A stretch of 64,000 nucleotides of DNA from Methanosarcina horonobensis HB-1 = JCM 15518 (GTDB lineage: Archaea; Halobacteriota; Methanosarcinia; Methanosarcinales; Methanosarcinaceae), in assembly GCF_000970285.1 (NCBI RefSeq), contig NZ_CP009516.1, positions 248,001-312,000 on the forward strand, read 5' to 3'. Of the stretch, positions 43,877 through 53,236 are shown in pieces. The position numbers were made by a program, and so were the translations under genes. The notes beneath the pieces are model-generated. The model was not told where the DNA came from. It did not search any database and was given only the letters and a program-made list of their open reading frames with translations. Positions within the stretch are counted from its first letter, which is position 1; every line of letters starts with the position of its first letter.

Positions 43877-45141
43877 TCTTTTACCCCCACTAATAATACA
43901 TCAAGCGCTTTTTCCTTAACTTCCCCAATATCCTGAAAAAGCGTAATACTTTAACACGGATAGTATGCTATGAATAAAATAAAAACCCATTCTTCAAAAA
44001 TAGGCATTAAGTTCTTGCTTCTTTCTCAGATGACCCCGGTTCAGTTTTTCTTTATTCTTCCTTTCATTGTATGGAAAAATTCTCGGAACACATGCAAACT
44101 AAATTTCAAGTTCTCTTACCCCAGTTGACGGCATAATGTTTTAACAGTATGCGGTCTCTCTCTAAATGAACAAGTATTATTATAATGTAAGTTTGAGCCC
44201 TGTATTAGTATTTTTTATCAGTTTACTCTAACTATCTGAATATTCCAGCCTTCTCTGCTTAATTTTTTAAAGCCTATTGACACTTTCATATATTTTGCCT
44301 TTATTTCTCTCAACCAAATAACTCCAATAACTGCTTCATTCCTCGTAGAACAGAGCTGTGCAGGTGAATTTTTTTATCCCTTTTATAATCCCACATCTCT
44401 TTCTTTTCCTTATATCCGGAGGAATAAATAAGCTTCCTATCGATGTATTATTTTTCTTAATGCTATTGTGAGAGATCCAGGAGTTTTTACAGTGCTTATT
44501 ATATACTCTTCTTAAATCAGGAACAATATTATTCTTATAATGGACGATTACTGCCTTTCACAGTACTTTTTCACCCTTTCGATCTCGCAAGTCGGTAAAA
44601 TCCTTAAATTATCGATCCATGAAAGCTATGCTGCGACAGATAATTAAGTTCGAGCACATCACTGCAGTTTATTCTCTCTTCTTAGAATAATTTATACAGT
44701 AATTTTCCAGACTGATGTGCCATCAAAAAAGCTATTCTGGGGCAACATTTCTTTATTTTTGCAGAAATGAGCTGTTTTTTTGCATTTGCTGTTAACACGT
44801 AAATTGCAGGGAATTAATTACCTCTTATCGCAAATTTACCTGTTAAATATATTCTTTTTCCAAATATTCAGAAATGTACCTCGATTTTGTAATATTCCGG
44901 ATATTTAAAAGTCAGAATAATAAAAATTATAATTCTTATTTATGTATTAGCAAATTTCTATCTAATGAAAGGAAAATTCCAGTAAATTGTTAATATTTTA
45001 ACAAATTATTTTCAGTTGGATCGCAATTATATAAACATTTTTATCAAAATATTTTTTAAATGATAGCCTTTAATAATTTTGTTTTTATACACATACAGGG
45101 GGTTATATTATAATTCATGCTTATAAGGGGGTGGAGAGGGT
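43877..45141. other. Long AT-rich intergenic region
   Basis: About 1.27 kb without a convincing ORF, between divergent genes. A TATA box at 45027-45036 serves the tandem GT2 gene. I see no RNA gene, repeat family or mobile element. Several frames are short and lack ribosome sites. Confidence 0.5.
45027..45036 (+). promoter_or_regulatory. Candidate TATA box of the tandem GT2 gene
   Basis: TTATATAAAC lies about 110 bases before the TTG start at 45142, implying a leader of roughly 85 bases. Confidence 0.4.
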
Positions 45142-46737
45142 TTGTATTCAGCCCTTACACTTTGTCTTAATTCTCTAATTTCCGATCCTATCAGTATAGT
45201 CTCATCGCCATCTCAACTTTCAGATAGGCCTCTAAAACACGAATTCACGGTCTTGATTCCAGCTCAAAATGAAGAGGCTTCCATCGGGAGTAAAGTCCTG
45301 CTTGCGGCGAGTTACGCGGACCGTGTACTTGTGCTTGATAAAGGTTCTACTGACCGAACTATGGAAGTGGCAGCTCTTGGTGGAGCAAGAGTCGTTCCTC
45401 TGGCAGGAGGAGAGGAAGCATTGCTCAAAATCCTTTACAGGGCATCCCTCGATTCGGAGCTCGTTGTTCTTATCTATCCTGATTGCATGCAGGACATAGA
45501 TCTGCTTTCTCATGTCCTTGAGCCTCTGAAGCAGGGTTTTGACCTTTCGGTGGGTTCCTGGCCCTGCCGCGTTTCCTGTGAGCAGGAGACAGTTATGCTT
45601 CTGAACGGGAAAAGTACCTTCAAGGAAAAGATTGGCTTCCTTGCCGTAACATCAAGAGCGCTTCAAAACATTAGCTCGGGCAAAGAACATCTTTCTTTGA
45701 AATCCCTGCTTTCTGCTGCGAAAACCGAAAAACTTAATGTTAACTACCTGAGCTTTGACGTTGACCCGGCATTCAGGAAGCTTGAAAGTACCCGAATAGG
45801 GATCGTAGTACCTGCCTATAACGAGGAATTGCTTATCGGTGAAACCCTGAGTGGGATTCCAGAGTACGTGGATCGGATTTATGTTATCGATGACGGGAGT
45901 ACTGACCGGACAGGAGAAATTGTAAAAAAGTTCGGAGATTCAAGAATTGTTTATCTGCGCCACGAAGTAAACAAAGGTGTCGGGGCAGGTATAATTGACG
46001 GGTATAAGCTTGCTCTAAAAGACGAAATGGACATTGTAGCAGTTATGGCCGGGGATAATCAGATGGATCCTGCCCATCTTCCCAGGTTGATTTTTCCGAT
46101 TATTGAGGGGCTGGCTGACTACACAAAGGGTAACCGTCTTCTCTCTGATAATTTTATGACCGGGATGAGCAGGTGGCGATCCTTTGGAAACCTTCTGCTG
46201 AGTTTCCTGACTAAAATAGGTAGTGGATACTGGCACGTCATGGATCCGCAGAACGGGTATACAGCTATTTCCAGGCAGGCCCTTGAGGTTATCGATCTGG
46301 ATTCGGTTTATCCTTATTACGGCTATTGTAACGACCTGTTAATCAAGCTTAACGCCTTTGGAATGAGGGTTATGGATATAGTGATTCCTGCCCGTTACGG
46401 CAGAGAGAAGTCCTCTATAAAGTACAGTAAGTATATCCGTAAGATTTCACCCATGCTCTTCAGGGGCTTTCTCTGGAGGCTAAGGATCAAGTACACAGTC
46501 CTTGATTTCCATCCTCTAGTTCTTTTCTATTTCCTTGGGATGCTTGCTTTACCTCTGAGTGTCTTTCTTGGTTTCTGGGGATTGTTGCAGATACTGCTTC
46601 AAAATCCACTTCCGTCCTATTACCCACTGCTCGGTTTTCTCGTACTGGGCACCGGGCTTCAAATGCTCCTGTTCGGAATGCTTTTTGATATGCAGGTTGA
46701 AAAGAAAAGGAGTGAAAGAGTAGGACTTGCTCGTTAA
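45142..46737 (+). CDS. Tandem GT2 protein: degenerate copy plus intact glycosyltransferase domain
   Basis: 531 residues. The C-terminal domain (about 215-450) is a complete GT2 of the dolichyl-phosphate sugar synthase type: GIVVPAYNEELLIGETL, IDDGSTDRTGEIV, AVMAGDNQMDP and DPQNGYTAISRQALEVI, followed by two membrane helices. The N-terminal part (about 32-205) has the same order but broken motifs: LDKGSTDRT for VDDGSTDDT, IYPDCMQD for the DxD site, and a remnant EPLKQGFDLSVGSW and GFLAVTSRALQNI that match the enzyme at 14830. It should be one active domain with a non-catalytic partner. It starts at TTG 45142 after GGTGGAGAGGG. The domain split is inferred from alignment by eye. Confidence 0.8.
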   Translation: MYSALTLCLNSLISDPISIVSSPSQLSDRPLKHEFTVLIPAQNEEASIGSKVLLAASYADRVLVLDKGSTDRTMEVAALGGARVVPLAGGEEALLKILYRASLDSELVVLIYPDCMQDIDLLSHVLEPLKQGFDLSVGSWPCRVSCEQETVMLLNGKSTFKEKIGFLAVTSRALQNISSGKEHLSLKSLLSAAKTEKLNVNYLSFDVDPAFRKLESTRIGIVVPAYNEELLIGETLSGIPEYVDRIYVIDDGSTDRTGEIVKKFGDSRIVYLRHEVNKGVGAGIIDGYKLALKDEMDIVAVMAGDNQMDPAHLPRLIFPIIEGLADYTKGNRLLSDNFMTGMSRWRSFGNLLLSFLTKIGSGYWHVMDPQNGYTAISRQALEVIDLDSVYPYYGYCNDLLIKLNAFGMRVMDIVIPARYGREKSSIKYSKYIRKISPMLFRGFLWRLRIKYTVLDFHPLVLFYFLGMLALPLSVFLGFWGLLQILLQNPLPSYYPLLGFLVLGTGLQMLLFGMLFDMQVEKKRSERVGLAR

Positions 46738-46742
46738 GATCT

Positions 46743-46768
46743 GGAAGGTAAACTTCCGGATTTTTTAT
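46743..46768 (+). terminator. Hairpin terminator after the tandem GT2 gene
   Basis: GGAAG and CTTCC pair around GTAAA, followed by GGATTTTTTAT a few bases after the stop. Short stem with a good T-run. Confidence 0.55.
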
Positions 46769-46800
46769 ATGCTACAAACTTCAGTGCTTTTCGGATTGTA

Positions 46801-48912
46801 TTATTCGTCTGCATATTCTATAATAAGTTTGGGCCTCTGGCTTTTGTTTTGCCATTCCGAACTGTAAAAGGCAATATAATTACTGCTTTCTTCTCTGGCT
46901 TTTATAAGGAAGCCGGTATTTTCATAATTTCCGCTGGCGTATTCCTGAACAAGTTTTGTTACGTCCAGTTCACAGTATCTGTCATCCGGAAGATTGCTTC
47001 CCTTGATAGTTATTGTAGCATACGGCGTATCCCCCTGAGAAACACCGTTTTTATCGTACCAGTCTCCTCCCGAGTTCTGCCAGAGAGTTCCTGTTTCTCT
47101 TGATTCCCAGGTAACATGTTCTTCACACCATTTTTCCGGCCTGTATACTTCCAGAATAGTATCTTCCGGCCTGGTCTCATCAGGGTAATACCAGAACATA
47201 AAAAGGGTTGCTTTCTCAATTTCATATGTTTTTCTTAGCTGGCTCAGATCAAACAGTATGACATCCCTGTACTTTCCACTTTCTGGCCTTTCTCCCACAT
47301 CTATATACTCAGTTTCCCTGAATGTCGTATTAGAAGATTCTTCTTTTAATCTGTTATCTGAGACGACCGAAGGCAAAGCAATTTTAAGACCTTCATTATC
47401 AGATCCTCCCGAAGTAAAGCCTGAAAAGATACTTTTCACGAATCTTATAATCTCTGAGATAACTCTTTTAATAGCCGACTCAAGACCTTCTTCCTGCCCT
47501 TCTTCCTGTTCTATATCAATGCCATCATCGTTTATCTCATAAGATAATCCCTGCGGTCCGGCTTTTATAGCCTCTGCACAAGGTAAGTTATCCGGCACCG
47601 AAGATCCATTTTTATCCAGCTGTTCTATAAGTGCAGGATCCACTTCTATATCCGATGTAGAGCTGGCATACATATAGTTCCCACCAGCATTGTTTAAGAG
47701 ACAGTTGTTTTGAAGAATGAATGAGTGAGTGTCTTTTAACTCATTATTGAAAGCATAACCTTCTCCTGCTGCAGGACTTGACTGGCTATTAATTATTATA
47801 TTATTTCTTGCAATGGTTGTATATCCTGACCCTGAAGATGAAAACTCGCCGTCTACCTCTTTGTGAGCAATTGCCGCTCCGTAGCACCCGTCGAATATAT
47901 TATTTTCTATCAGAGTATCGTAAAAACCATTGAGAACTACACCCCCGGACCAGTCAGCACCGGGATTAATGCCGGTTTTGTAAAACTTATTATTGTGGAT
48001 GCGCACATTTTTTGCAGAGTCTTTCGAATATGCAGACCCATAACCTGTAATCCAGACCCCTGCGGCATTAGTTTCATATAGCAGATTATTGAAGATTTCA
48101 ATATCATCCATTACTGTGGAAGAACCTGCTTTCTGGATTTCAATTCCGGCTCCTCCTTCTCCCTCGGAATTAATAATGTTATTATAGAATTTCACATGAT
48201 TTCCATTATATATCCTGAGTCCGCTGTTTGTTCTACACGTTATTTTATTATTCCATGCCTCTACGTTTGAGGAGTAAATAATATAAAGAGCATCATGTCC
48301 GAGTTTATATATTGTGTTATTATAAAATTGGATATTGGAACCTTTCACCACTTTTAGCCCGTCTCCGTGGCTGTCGTGCATATACATATCATAAACGCTG
48401 ATATTTTTGCAGTTGAGGAAATGAATCAGGTTGTAGTACCCTTTTCCCCTGCCTTTTTCTTTGTTTCCATCATGGTTTCCGTCAATTTCAAAACCTCTTA
48501 CAGTAATGTTCTGGTTTCCCGAGCTATCTATCTGGGTAATCAGAGGCTTCTCTTCTGGCCAGCCTGCTTTATCCTCAAGTTTTATTACAGCTGTGTGGTC
48601 TCCTTCCAGGATAGTATTGCTTCCAATGAAAATGCTGCCTGAGATAACGTATGCGTTGGGGCCTTTCAAATAAACGGTTGTATACTCCGGATGTTCTGCA
48701 ACATATTCGAGGGCTTTATTGATCTCTACCTGATCATCAGTTCCATCACAATTAAAATCCCCGCTCCCATCAGTGTTTACATAAACTGTCATTTCAGACA
48801 AGGCATTTGAGAGGGCAACAGTTGCACTTGCAATCAGAATAATCAGAGTTAAGATCAGGATTCCCTTTTTCTTTTTTTCTCCCTGTCTATGTATCCACTG
48901 ACTTTTTATCAT
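46801..48912 (-). CDS. Exported beta-helix protein with one disaggregatase-type repeat
   Basis: A 703-residue protein. The N-terminus has a basic stretch and a hydrophobic signal or anchor (KKKKGILILTLIILIASATVAL), then GDGSGDFNCDGTDD and a right-handed beta-helix (about 45-430) with N-rich turns (NIQFYNNTIY, GGAGIEIQKAG, TLIENNIFDG). After a linker comes one C-terminal repeat of about 185 residues (DNRLKEESSNTTF to PKLIIEYADE). It is probably extracellular, binding or degrading the matrix polysaccharide. GGGGGT precedes the ATG at 48912. It has two beta-helix paralogues directly upstream and shares a conserved leader with the gene at 49297. Confidence 0.83.
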   Translation of the reverse strand: MIKSQWIHRQGEKKKKGILILTLIILIASATVALSNALSEMTVYVNTDGSGDFNCDGTDDQVEINKALEYVAEHPEYTTVYLKGPNAYVISGSIFIGSNTILEGDHTAVIKLEDKAGWPEEKPLITQIDSSGNQNITVRGFEIDGNHDGNKEKGRGKGYYNLIHFLNCKNISVYDMYMHDSHGDGLKVVKGSNIQFYNNTIYKLGHDALYIIYSSNVEAWNNKITCRTNSGLRIYNGNHVKFYNNIINSEGEGGAGIEIQKAGSSTVMDDIEIFNNLLYETNAAGVWITGYGSAYSKDSAKNVRIHNNKFYKTGINPGADWSGGVVLNGFYDTLIENNIFDGCYGAAIAHKEVDGEFSSSGSGYTTIARNNIIINSQSSPAAGEGYAFNNELKDTHSFILQNNCLLNNAGGNYMYASSTSDIEVDPALIEQLDKNGSSVPDNLPCAEAIKAGPQGLSYEINDDGIDIEQEEGQEEGLESAIKRVISEIIRFVKSIFSGFTSGGSDNEGLKIALPSVVSDNRLKEESSNTTFRETEYIDVGERPESGKYRDVILFDLSQLRKTYEIEKATLFMFWYYPDETRPEDTILEVYRPEKWCEEHVTWESRETGTLWQNSGGDWYDKNGVSQGDTPYATITIKGSNLPDDRYCELDVTKLVQEYASGNYENTGFLIKAREESSNYIAFYSSEWQNKSQRPKLIIEYADE

Positions 48913-49296
48913 TTTGTACCCCCAATACCCTTAATATAACTCTCTAAGCTTAAAAAAAGTTATCTGTTATGATTTATAAAAAATTTTTAAAGTAAATGTT
49001 TGGATATCCTTTATAGCTTGATGTCCGAAGAGCTTGATTTTTAGATAAATCACTTTTCAATTTCTATAAAGTTATTAACAGATATTCTATGATGATTTGT
49101 AAATCTTTGAGATGTAGTAAAGACCCGGTATGTGATAAGGATTTAGTATTCATCGGAGTTCAAAAAAGAGTTTTAAATTGGGTTTACTGAACCGGGGCGA
49201 ATTTAACTTTAGATATTAAAAACAAACCCCTGAAAGTTCAAGTCAAAACCTCTTTTAAGGACTAAAAATTAACCTTAGAGAGAACCTGAAAAAGCG
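48913..49296. other. Intergenic region with conserved leader
   Basis: On the minus strand a TATA-like TTTTTTATAAA (near 48974-48984) and the segment AACTTTTTTTAAGCTTAGA (48945-48963) precede the 48912 gene. The latter is nearly the same as the DNA before the 50907 start. Otherwise AT-rich, nothing recognised. Confidence 0.45.
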
Positions 49297-50907
49297 TTAA
49301 ATGTGAATTTTAAAGCAGAATAGAAGGAAGATTCTCAGGAGTATCCTGAATATCCTCCATTCAGGTGAAAATATCTGATTCCACCAGGCTATATATCCGG
49401 GCATAACTCCTGACCTGGAGGCTTCTTCAGTATTTCCGTACCTTCCGATATTGATTCTCTGTCCATTGTCTTCAGTCTCCTGTGAGTAATCAGAGGATGG
49501 ATACCCTGCATCAATACACGGAGAGCTCCGGATATCTTTTACCCACGTATTCCCGTTCCACCTGCCACCTGCTGACCTGAGATGGTAATCATTTTCTTTC
49601 TGATTTACGAAAAGGGGGTTTGCATAAATATCGCTTGTTGATGTTGCATTTCTATACTCTCCTGCCGCATTATCGTAAAAGCAGTTATTTTCCAGTACGA
49701 AACTATGGGTTTCCGGGAGATAATTGACAACACCAAATCCTGTCCCGCTCGACTCGCTTTTGCGCCGTTCAGTATTTGTAATAATGTTATTACGGACAAT
49801 TGTAGTGTATCCTGTACCTTTAGGTGAGAGATCTGTAGAGTAGCCTGTAGGGTACATAAGGACGATGGCAGAATGATACGTGCCGTCAAACACGTTATTT
49901 TCAATCAGGGTATTGTTAAATCCGCTGGTTACAATACCTCCTACCCAGTCAATACTCGGGTTTGTGCCTGTGCTGTAGAGCGTATTGTGATGGATATGGA
50001 CACCCTGTGCTTCTGCCACAGGGTAACTGCCATAAGCCACCAGCCAGATGCCAGGACCATAAGTGTTGTGGATTGTATTGTTATATACTTCTACATCATC
50101 CATGATGGCTGAAGATTTTTGAATCTGAATTCCGGGCCCGCCTGCGCTCCAGTGATAAAAAGAACTAATAGTATTGTCATGAAATTTTACATGATTTGAG
50201 TTCCACACTCTAAGCCCACTGTTAGTCCTGCAGGTTATTGTATTATTCCAGGCTTCTATATTTTGAGACTGGATCCCATAAAGGCCGTCGTGTCCGAGCT
50301 TATACACTACATTATTGTAAAATTGAATATTTGAGCTGTTTTCTATTTTCAGTCCGTCTCCATGACTATCATGCATATACATATCATGAACCTGAATATT
50401 CTTCGAGCTGGTAAAGTAGATCAGGTTATAATATCCGGCACCTCTCTTTTTTTCTGCATTGCCGTCATGGTTTCCGTCTATCTCAAAGCCCTTTATAGTA
50501 ATATTACTAATCCCTGCATTATCTGTCTGTGTGATCAGGGATTGGTTCCATGACCAGTCTGCTTTGTCTTTAAGCTTTATCACAGCTGTAGGGTCTCCCT
50601 GCAGGATAACATCACTTCCGACAAAGATGCTCTCTGAGATAACGTATGTGTTAGGACCTTTCAAATAAACGGTTGTATACTCCGGGTTCTCTGCTATGTA
50701 TGCAAGGGCTTTATTGATCTCTACCTGGTCGTCAGTTCCATCACAGTTAAAGTTCCCACTCCCGTCTCCAGCCACATAAACCGTCATGCCTGATGGTGTA
50801 GTGGATAAGGTAGTCGTCACCATTATAATCAGGAACATACAAACTGCAATGTAAACTCCTGTTTTTTTCCTTTTTCCCCATGTGTTTATAAGGTCCTTTC
50901 CTTTCAT
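49297..50907 (-). CDS. Exported beta-helix protein without the C-terminal repeat
   Basis: A 536-residue protein. The N-terminal signal/anchor (KKTGVYIAVCMFLIIMVTTT) is followed by GDGSGNFNCDGTDDQ and a right-handed beta-helix (about 45-480) very similar to those at 22635 and 46801 (NIQFYNNVVYKLGHDGLY, GGPGIQIQKSS, NTLIENNVFDGT). It then ends in a hydrophobic/aromatic tail (IAWWNQIF..RIFLLFCFKIHI) where its relatives have the disaggregatase repeat. I see no repeat-like codons after the stop, so it looks truncated or naturally helix-only. The tail could sit in the membrane. GGGAT precedes the ATG. It lies between two relatives. Confidence 0.82.
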   Translation of the reverse strand: MKGKDLINTWGKRKKTGVYIAVCMFLIIMVTTTLSTTPSGMTVYVAGDGSGNFNCDGTDDQVEINKALAYIAENPEYTTVYLKGPNTYVISESIFVGSDVILQGDPTAVIKLKDKADWSWNQSLITQTDNAGISNITIKGFEIDGNHDGNAEKKRGAGYYNLIYFTSSKNIQVHDMYMHDSHGDGLKIENSSNIQFYNNVVYKLGHDGLYGIQSQNIEAWNNTITCRTNSGLRVWNSNHVKFHDNTISSFYHWSAGGPGIQIQKSSAIMDDVEVYNNTIHNTYGPGIWLVAYGSYPVAEAQGVHIHHNTLYSTGTNPSIDWVGGIVTSGFNNTLIENNVFDGTYHSAIVLMYPTGYSTDLSPKGTGYTTIVRNNIITNTERRKSESSGTGFGVVNYLPETHSFVLENNCFYDNAAGEYRNATSTSDIYANPLFVNQKENDYHLRSAGGRWNGNTWVKDIRSSPCIDAGYPSSDYSQETEDNGQRINIGRYGNTEEASRSGVMPGYIAWWNQIFSPEWRIFRILLRIFLLFCFKIHI

Positions 50908-51354
50908 TTTTTATCCCTGTACCCTGGAGATATAAAACCTTCCAAACTTGAAAAAAGTTTATTGCTGGAAGGAAGGTACTGCCAATGGAGTTTTTAAAAA
51001 GCCTGATCTTTTCAGTCATTTCGCAGGTTAAATTTTTGCAATAATTCAAAATGATTCTTTTAACGTCTTCGTTTTTTCTTGGATATACGGGTTACTACAT
51101 AAAGATACTAGTCATTGATTACGGCAGTATACAAAAAGCTTATGTGCTTAAAATTATCACAATTGTGTAGTAAACTCTGTTTAGAGGGATTCCTCACTAT
51201 TATTGATTCTTTAAATATGTAGTCTGGTTCCACAGTTCAAACTGGAAATTCCTCATGAAAAAATAGGTCAGAAGAACTGAAAGACTCGGGTAGGAGGCCT
51301 TTTATTACCTCCATACTTCCAGCCTCTTAAGTTTTCTTTATGAAGTTAGATTTG
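50908..51354. other. Intergenic region with conserved leader
   Basis: Contains the minus-strand promoter of the 50907 gene: TATA-like TTTTTAAAAA (50991-51000) and AACTTTTTTCAAGTTTGGA (about 50942-50960), matching the leader of the 48912 gene. The rest shows no gene. Confidence 0.45.
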
Positions 51355-53046
51355 TTAAACTGTTTCCTTTTCTTCTATAGTCAGCTTTGGACGCTGGTTT
51401 TCATTTTCGACCTCGCTACTGTAGAATGCTATATAATCCGCATTTTCGGTACGAGTTTTTATCAGGAACCCTGTGTTTTCATACTCACTGCTGACGTACT
51501 CTTTTACGAGTTCTGTTACGTTCAGCTCGTAGTATCTGTTGTCCGGTATATCGCTTCCGTTCAGAGTTATTGTAGCGTATGGTGCGTCTCCCTGAGAGAC
51601 ATTGTTCATGTCTAACCAATCTCCTCCAGGTTGTGTCCATAGTACTCCGTTATCCCTACTGTTCCAGGTTACGTTTTCCGGGTTCCATGCTGCAGCCGGC
51701 CTATATATCTCTATAATTGTGTCTTCTGGCCTTTCTATTCCATCGGGATAGTACCAGTAGAGAGACAGAGTAGCGTTGCTAATGTTTTCAGCATCGCCGT
51801 ATTCACTTAGATTAAATAAAAGCAGCTCTCTATACTTCCCGATCCCAGGTCTGCCTCCTATGTCGAGATATGCTTTGTCCTGATATGCTGTATCAGGAGA
51901 GGCTTCCCTAAGTCGATTGTCAATAACAGTGCCTGTAATATTCTCTTTTGCCAATGATGTGTTATGAGTCCCAACTACCTGTTCAGGAGCAGTCTCTGTT
52001 ACGGGAGTTTCACTAACTGCCGTCTGGGAATTTGATCCAGATATCGGATCTACAGTTGTTGTATCCTGTGTGCCTGATGCATTGTCAAGAGAGCCATATC
52101 CGTACCCTTTGGCTACCCAATTCTCAACACTGTGATCGGATGGGCCCAGTATGTTTGTGCCTGATCCTACCTCAACGTAAGGGGACACGTTCCACATAAC
52201 GTTATCATGAACGCTAATTGACCCTTTTGCATTCCAGTTTCCAATGCCTGCACTGCTGCTTGATCCTTTGTAATCATGCATAATGTTGTGATGGACATTC
52301 ACATTTGTCAGTGTATTTTCCAGCTCAACACAGCACCATCCGGACCCTGCGCTACCTGTGAAGGTATTATGGTCAACCTCAATATTTGCGCAGTTGTCTA
52401 CCCTGGCACCTGTGTTGGTCTGAACCTCAACATAACAGTTATACATTCTGGAATCCTTGGTGCCGGACAAAAATGATACGCCATCGTGTCCTGAGGACTG
52501 TATTCTGCAGTTATATACCTCTATTCCAGAACTCTTACTGATTCTAACACCATCACCATACAGATAGCGAGTAAGTAAGATATCATGTACTTTACTATCG
52601 GTTACAGATGTGAATTTTATGCAGTTTCGATAGGCTCCATGACCTCCATCACCAGGTCCGGTTGCTGTACTCTGAAATTGAAGATGGGATATTTCAACGT
52701 TAGAAACACCTGATCCGAATATATATGCAGGTGATCCTTCGGAATTGCAGACTGAACCTTTAGCAAAGATTATTGTACTGTCGCCTGCACCTTTCAGTAC
52801 TACATTGGATTTCAAAATTATAGGTGCACTTATCTCATAAGTGCCAGCACTGAGGATAACATATCCAGGGTTGCTTGCTGTTGCTCCTGATGCTACGGAA
52901 TTTATTGCGTTATTGATTGCAGTTTGGGCATCTGACCCGGAGGTCGGACTTACGGTTACTGTATTCTGTGCGCCTAACGCCGCGGGTACGGTTGTTAAAA
53001 TAAGGCATGCTGCTAGGAATAGGGTTCCTATCTGTCTTTTTAGCAT
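51355..53046 (-). CDS. Exported pectate-lyase-like beta-helix protein with one disaggregatase-type repeat
   Basis: A 563-residue protein. A standard signal peptide (MLKRQIGTLFLAACLILTTVPAALG) is followed by a beta-helix of another subtype (about 30-330; GYVILSAGTYEISAPIILKSNVVLKGAG, a pectate-lyase-type start, then GVRISKSSGIEVYNCRI), a T/E-rich linker and one C-terminal repeat (DNRLREASPDTAYQD to PKLTIEEK). It probably acts on the cell-surface polysaccharide. The frame starts at 53088, but ATG 53046 follows AAAGGTGATAC exactly as in the 22635 gene. A second, broken copy of this gene start lies upstream at 53130-53236. Confidence 0.83.
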   Translation of the reverse strand: MLKRQIGTLFLAACLILTTVPAALGAQNTVTVSPTSGSDAQTAINNAINSVASGATASNPGYVILSAGTYEISAPIILKSNVVLKGAGDSTIIFAKGSVCNSEGSPAYIFGSGVSNVEISHLQFQSTATGPGDGGHGAYRNCIKFTSVTDSKVHDILLTRYLYGDGVRISKSSGIEVYNCRIQSSGHDGVSFLSGTKDSRMYNCYVEVQTNTGARVDNCANIEVDHNTFTGSAGSGWCCVELENTLTNVNVHHNIMHDYKGSSSSAGIGNWNAKGSISVHDNVMWNVSPYVEVGSGTNILGPSDHSVENWVAKGYGYGSLDNASGTQDTTTVDPISGSNSQTAVSETPVTETAPEQVVGTHNTSLAKENITGTVIDNRLREASPDTAYQDKAYLDIGGRPGIGKYRELLLFNLSEYGDAENISNATLSLYWYYPDGIERPEDTIIEIYRPAAAWNPENVTWNSRDNGVLWTQPGGDWLDMNNVSQGDAPYATITLNGSDIPDNRYYELNVTELVKEYVSSEYENTGFLIKTRTENADYIAFYSSEVENENQRPKLTIEEKETV

Positions 53047-53129
53047 CGTATCACCTTTGGGTTGGATCTGGAATTTGAGTAGACTCAAAAAATTTCATAG
53101 GATTAGAGTCTATTTTTCCCAAAGCACAT

Positions 53130-53236
53130 ACGGCAGTTAAACTAAGACGTGTTGTCAGGAATAGGGTTTCCTGCTTCATTTTTAGCATCGTATCGCCTCT
53201 GGATTGGATTTAGAATTTGAGTAAACTCAAAAACTC
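53130..53236 (-). pseudogene. Duplicated 5' end of the adjacent beta-helix gene
   Basis: This segment repeats 52986-53093: the same palindrome, ribosome-site region (GGCGATACGATG) and signal-peptide codons (MLKMKQETLFL), then loses similarity. The palindrome TTTGAGT-N2-ACTCAAA occurs in both copies (53074-53089 and 53216-53231). It is a partial tandem duplication and cannot encode a full protein. Confidence 0.7.
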
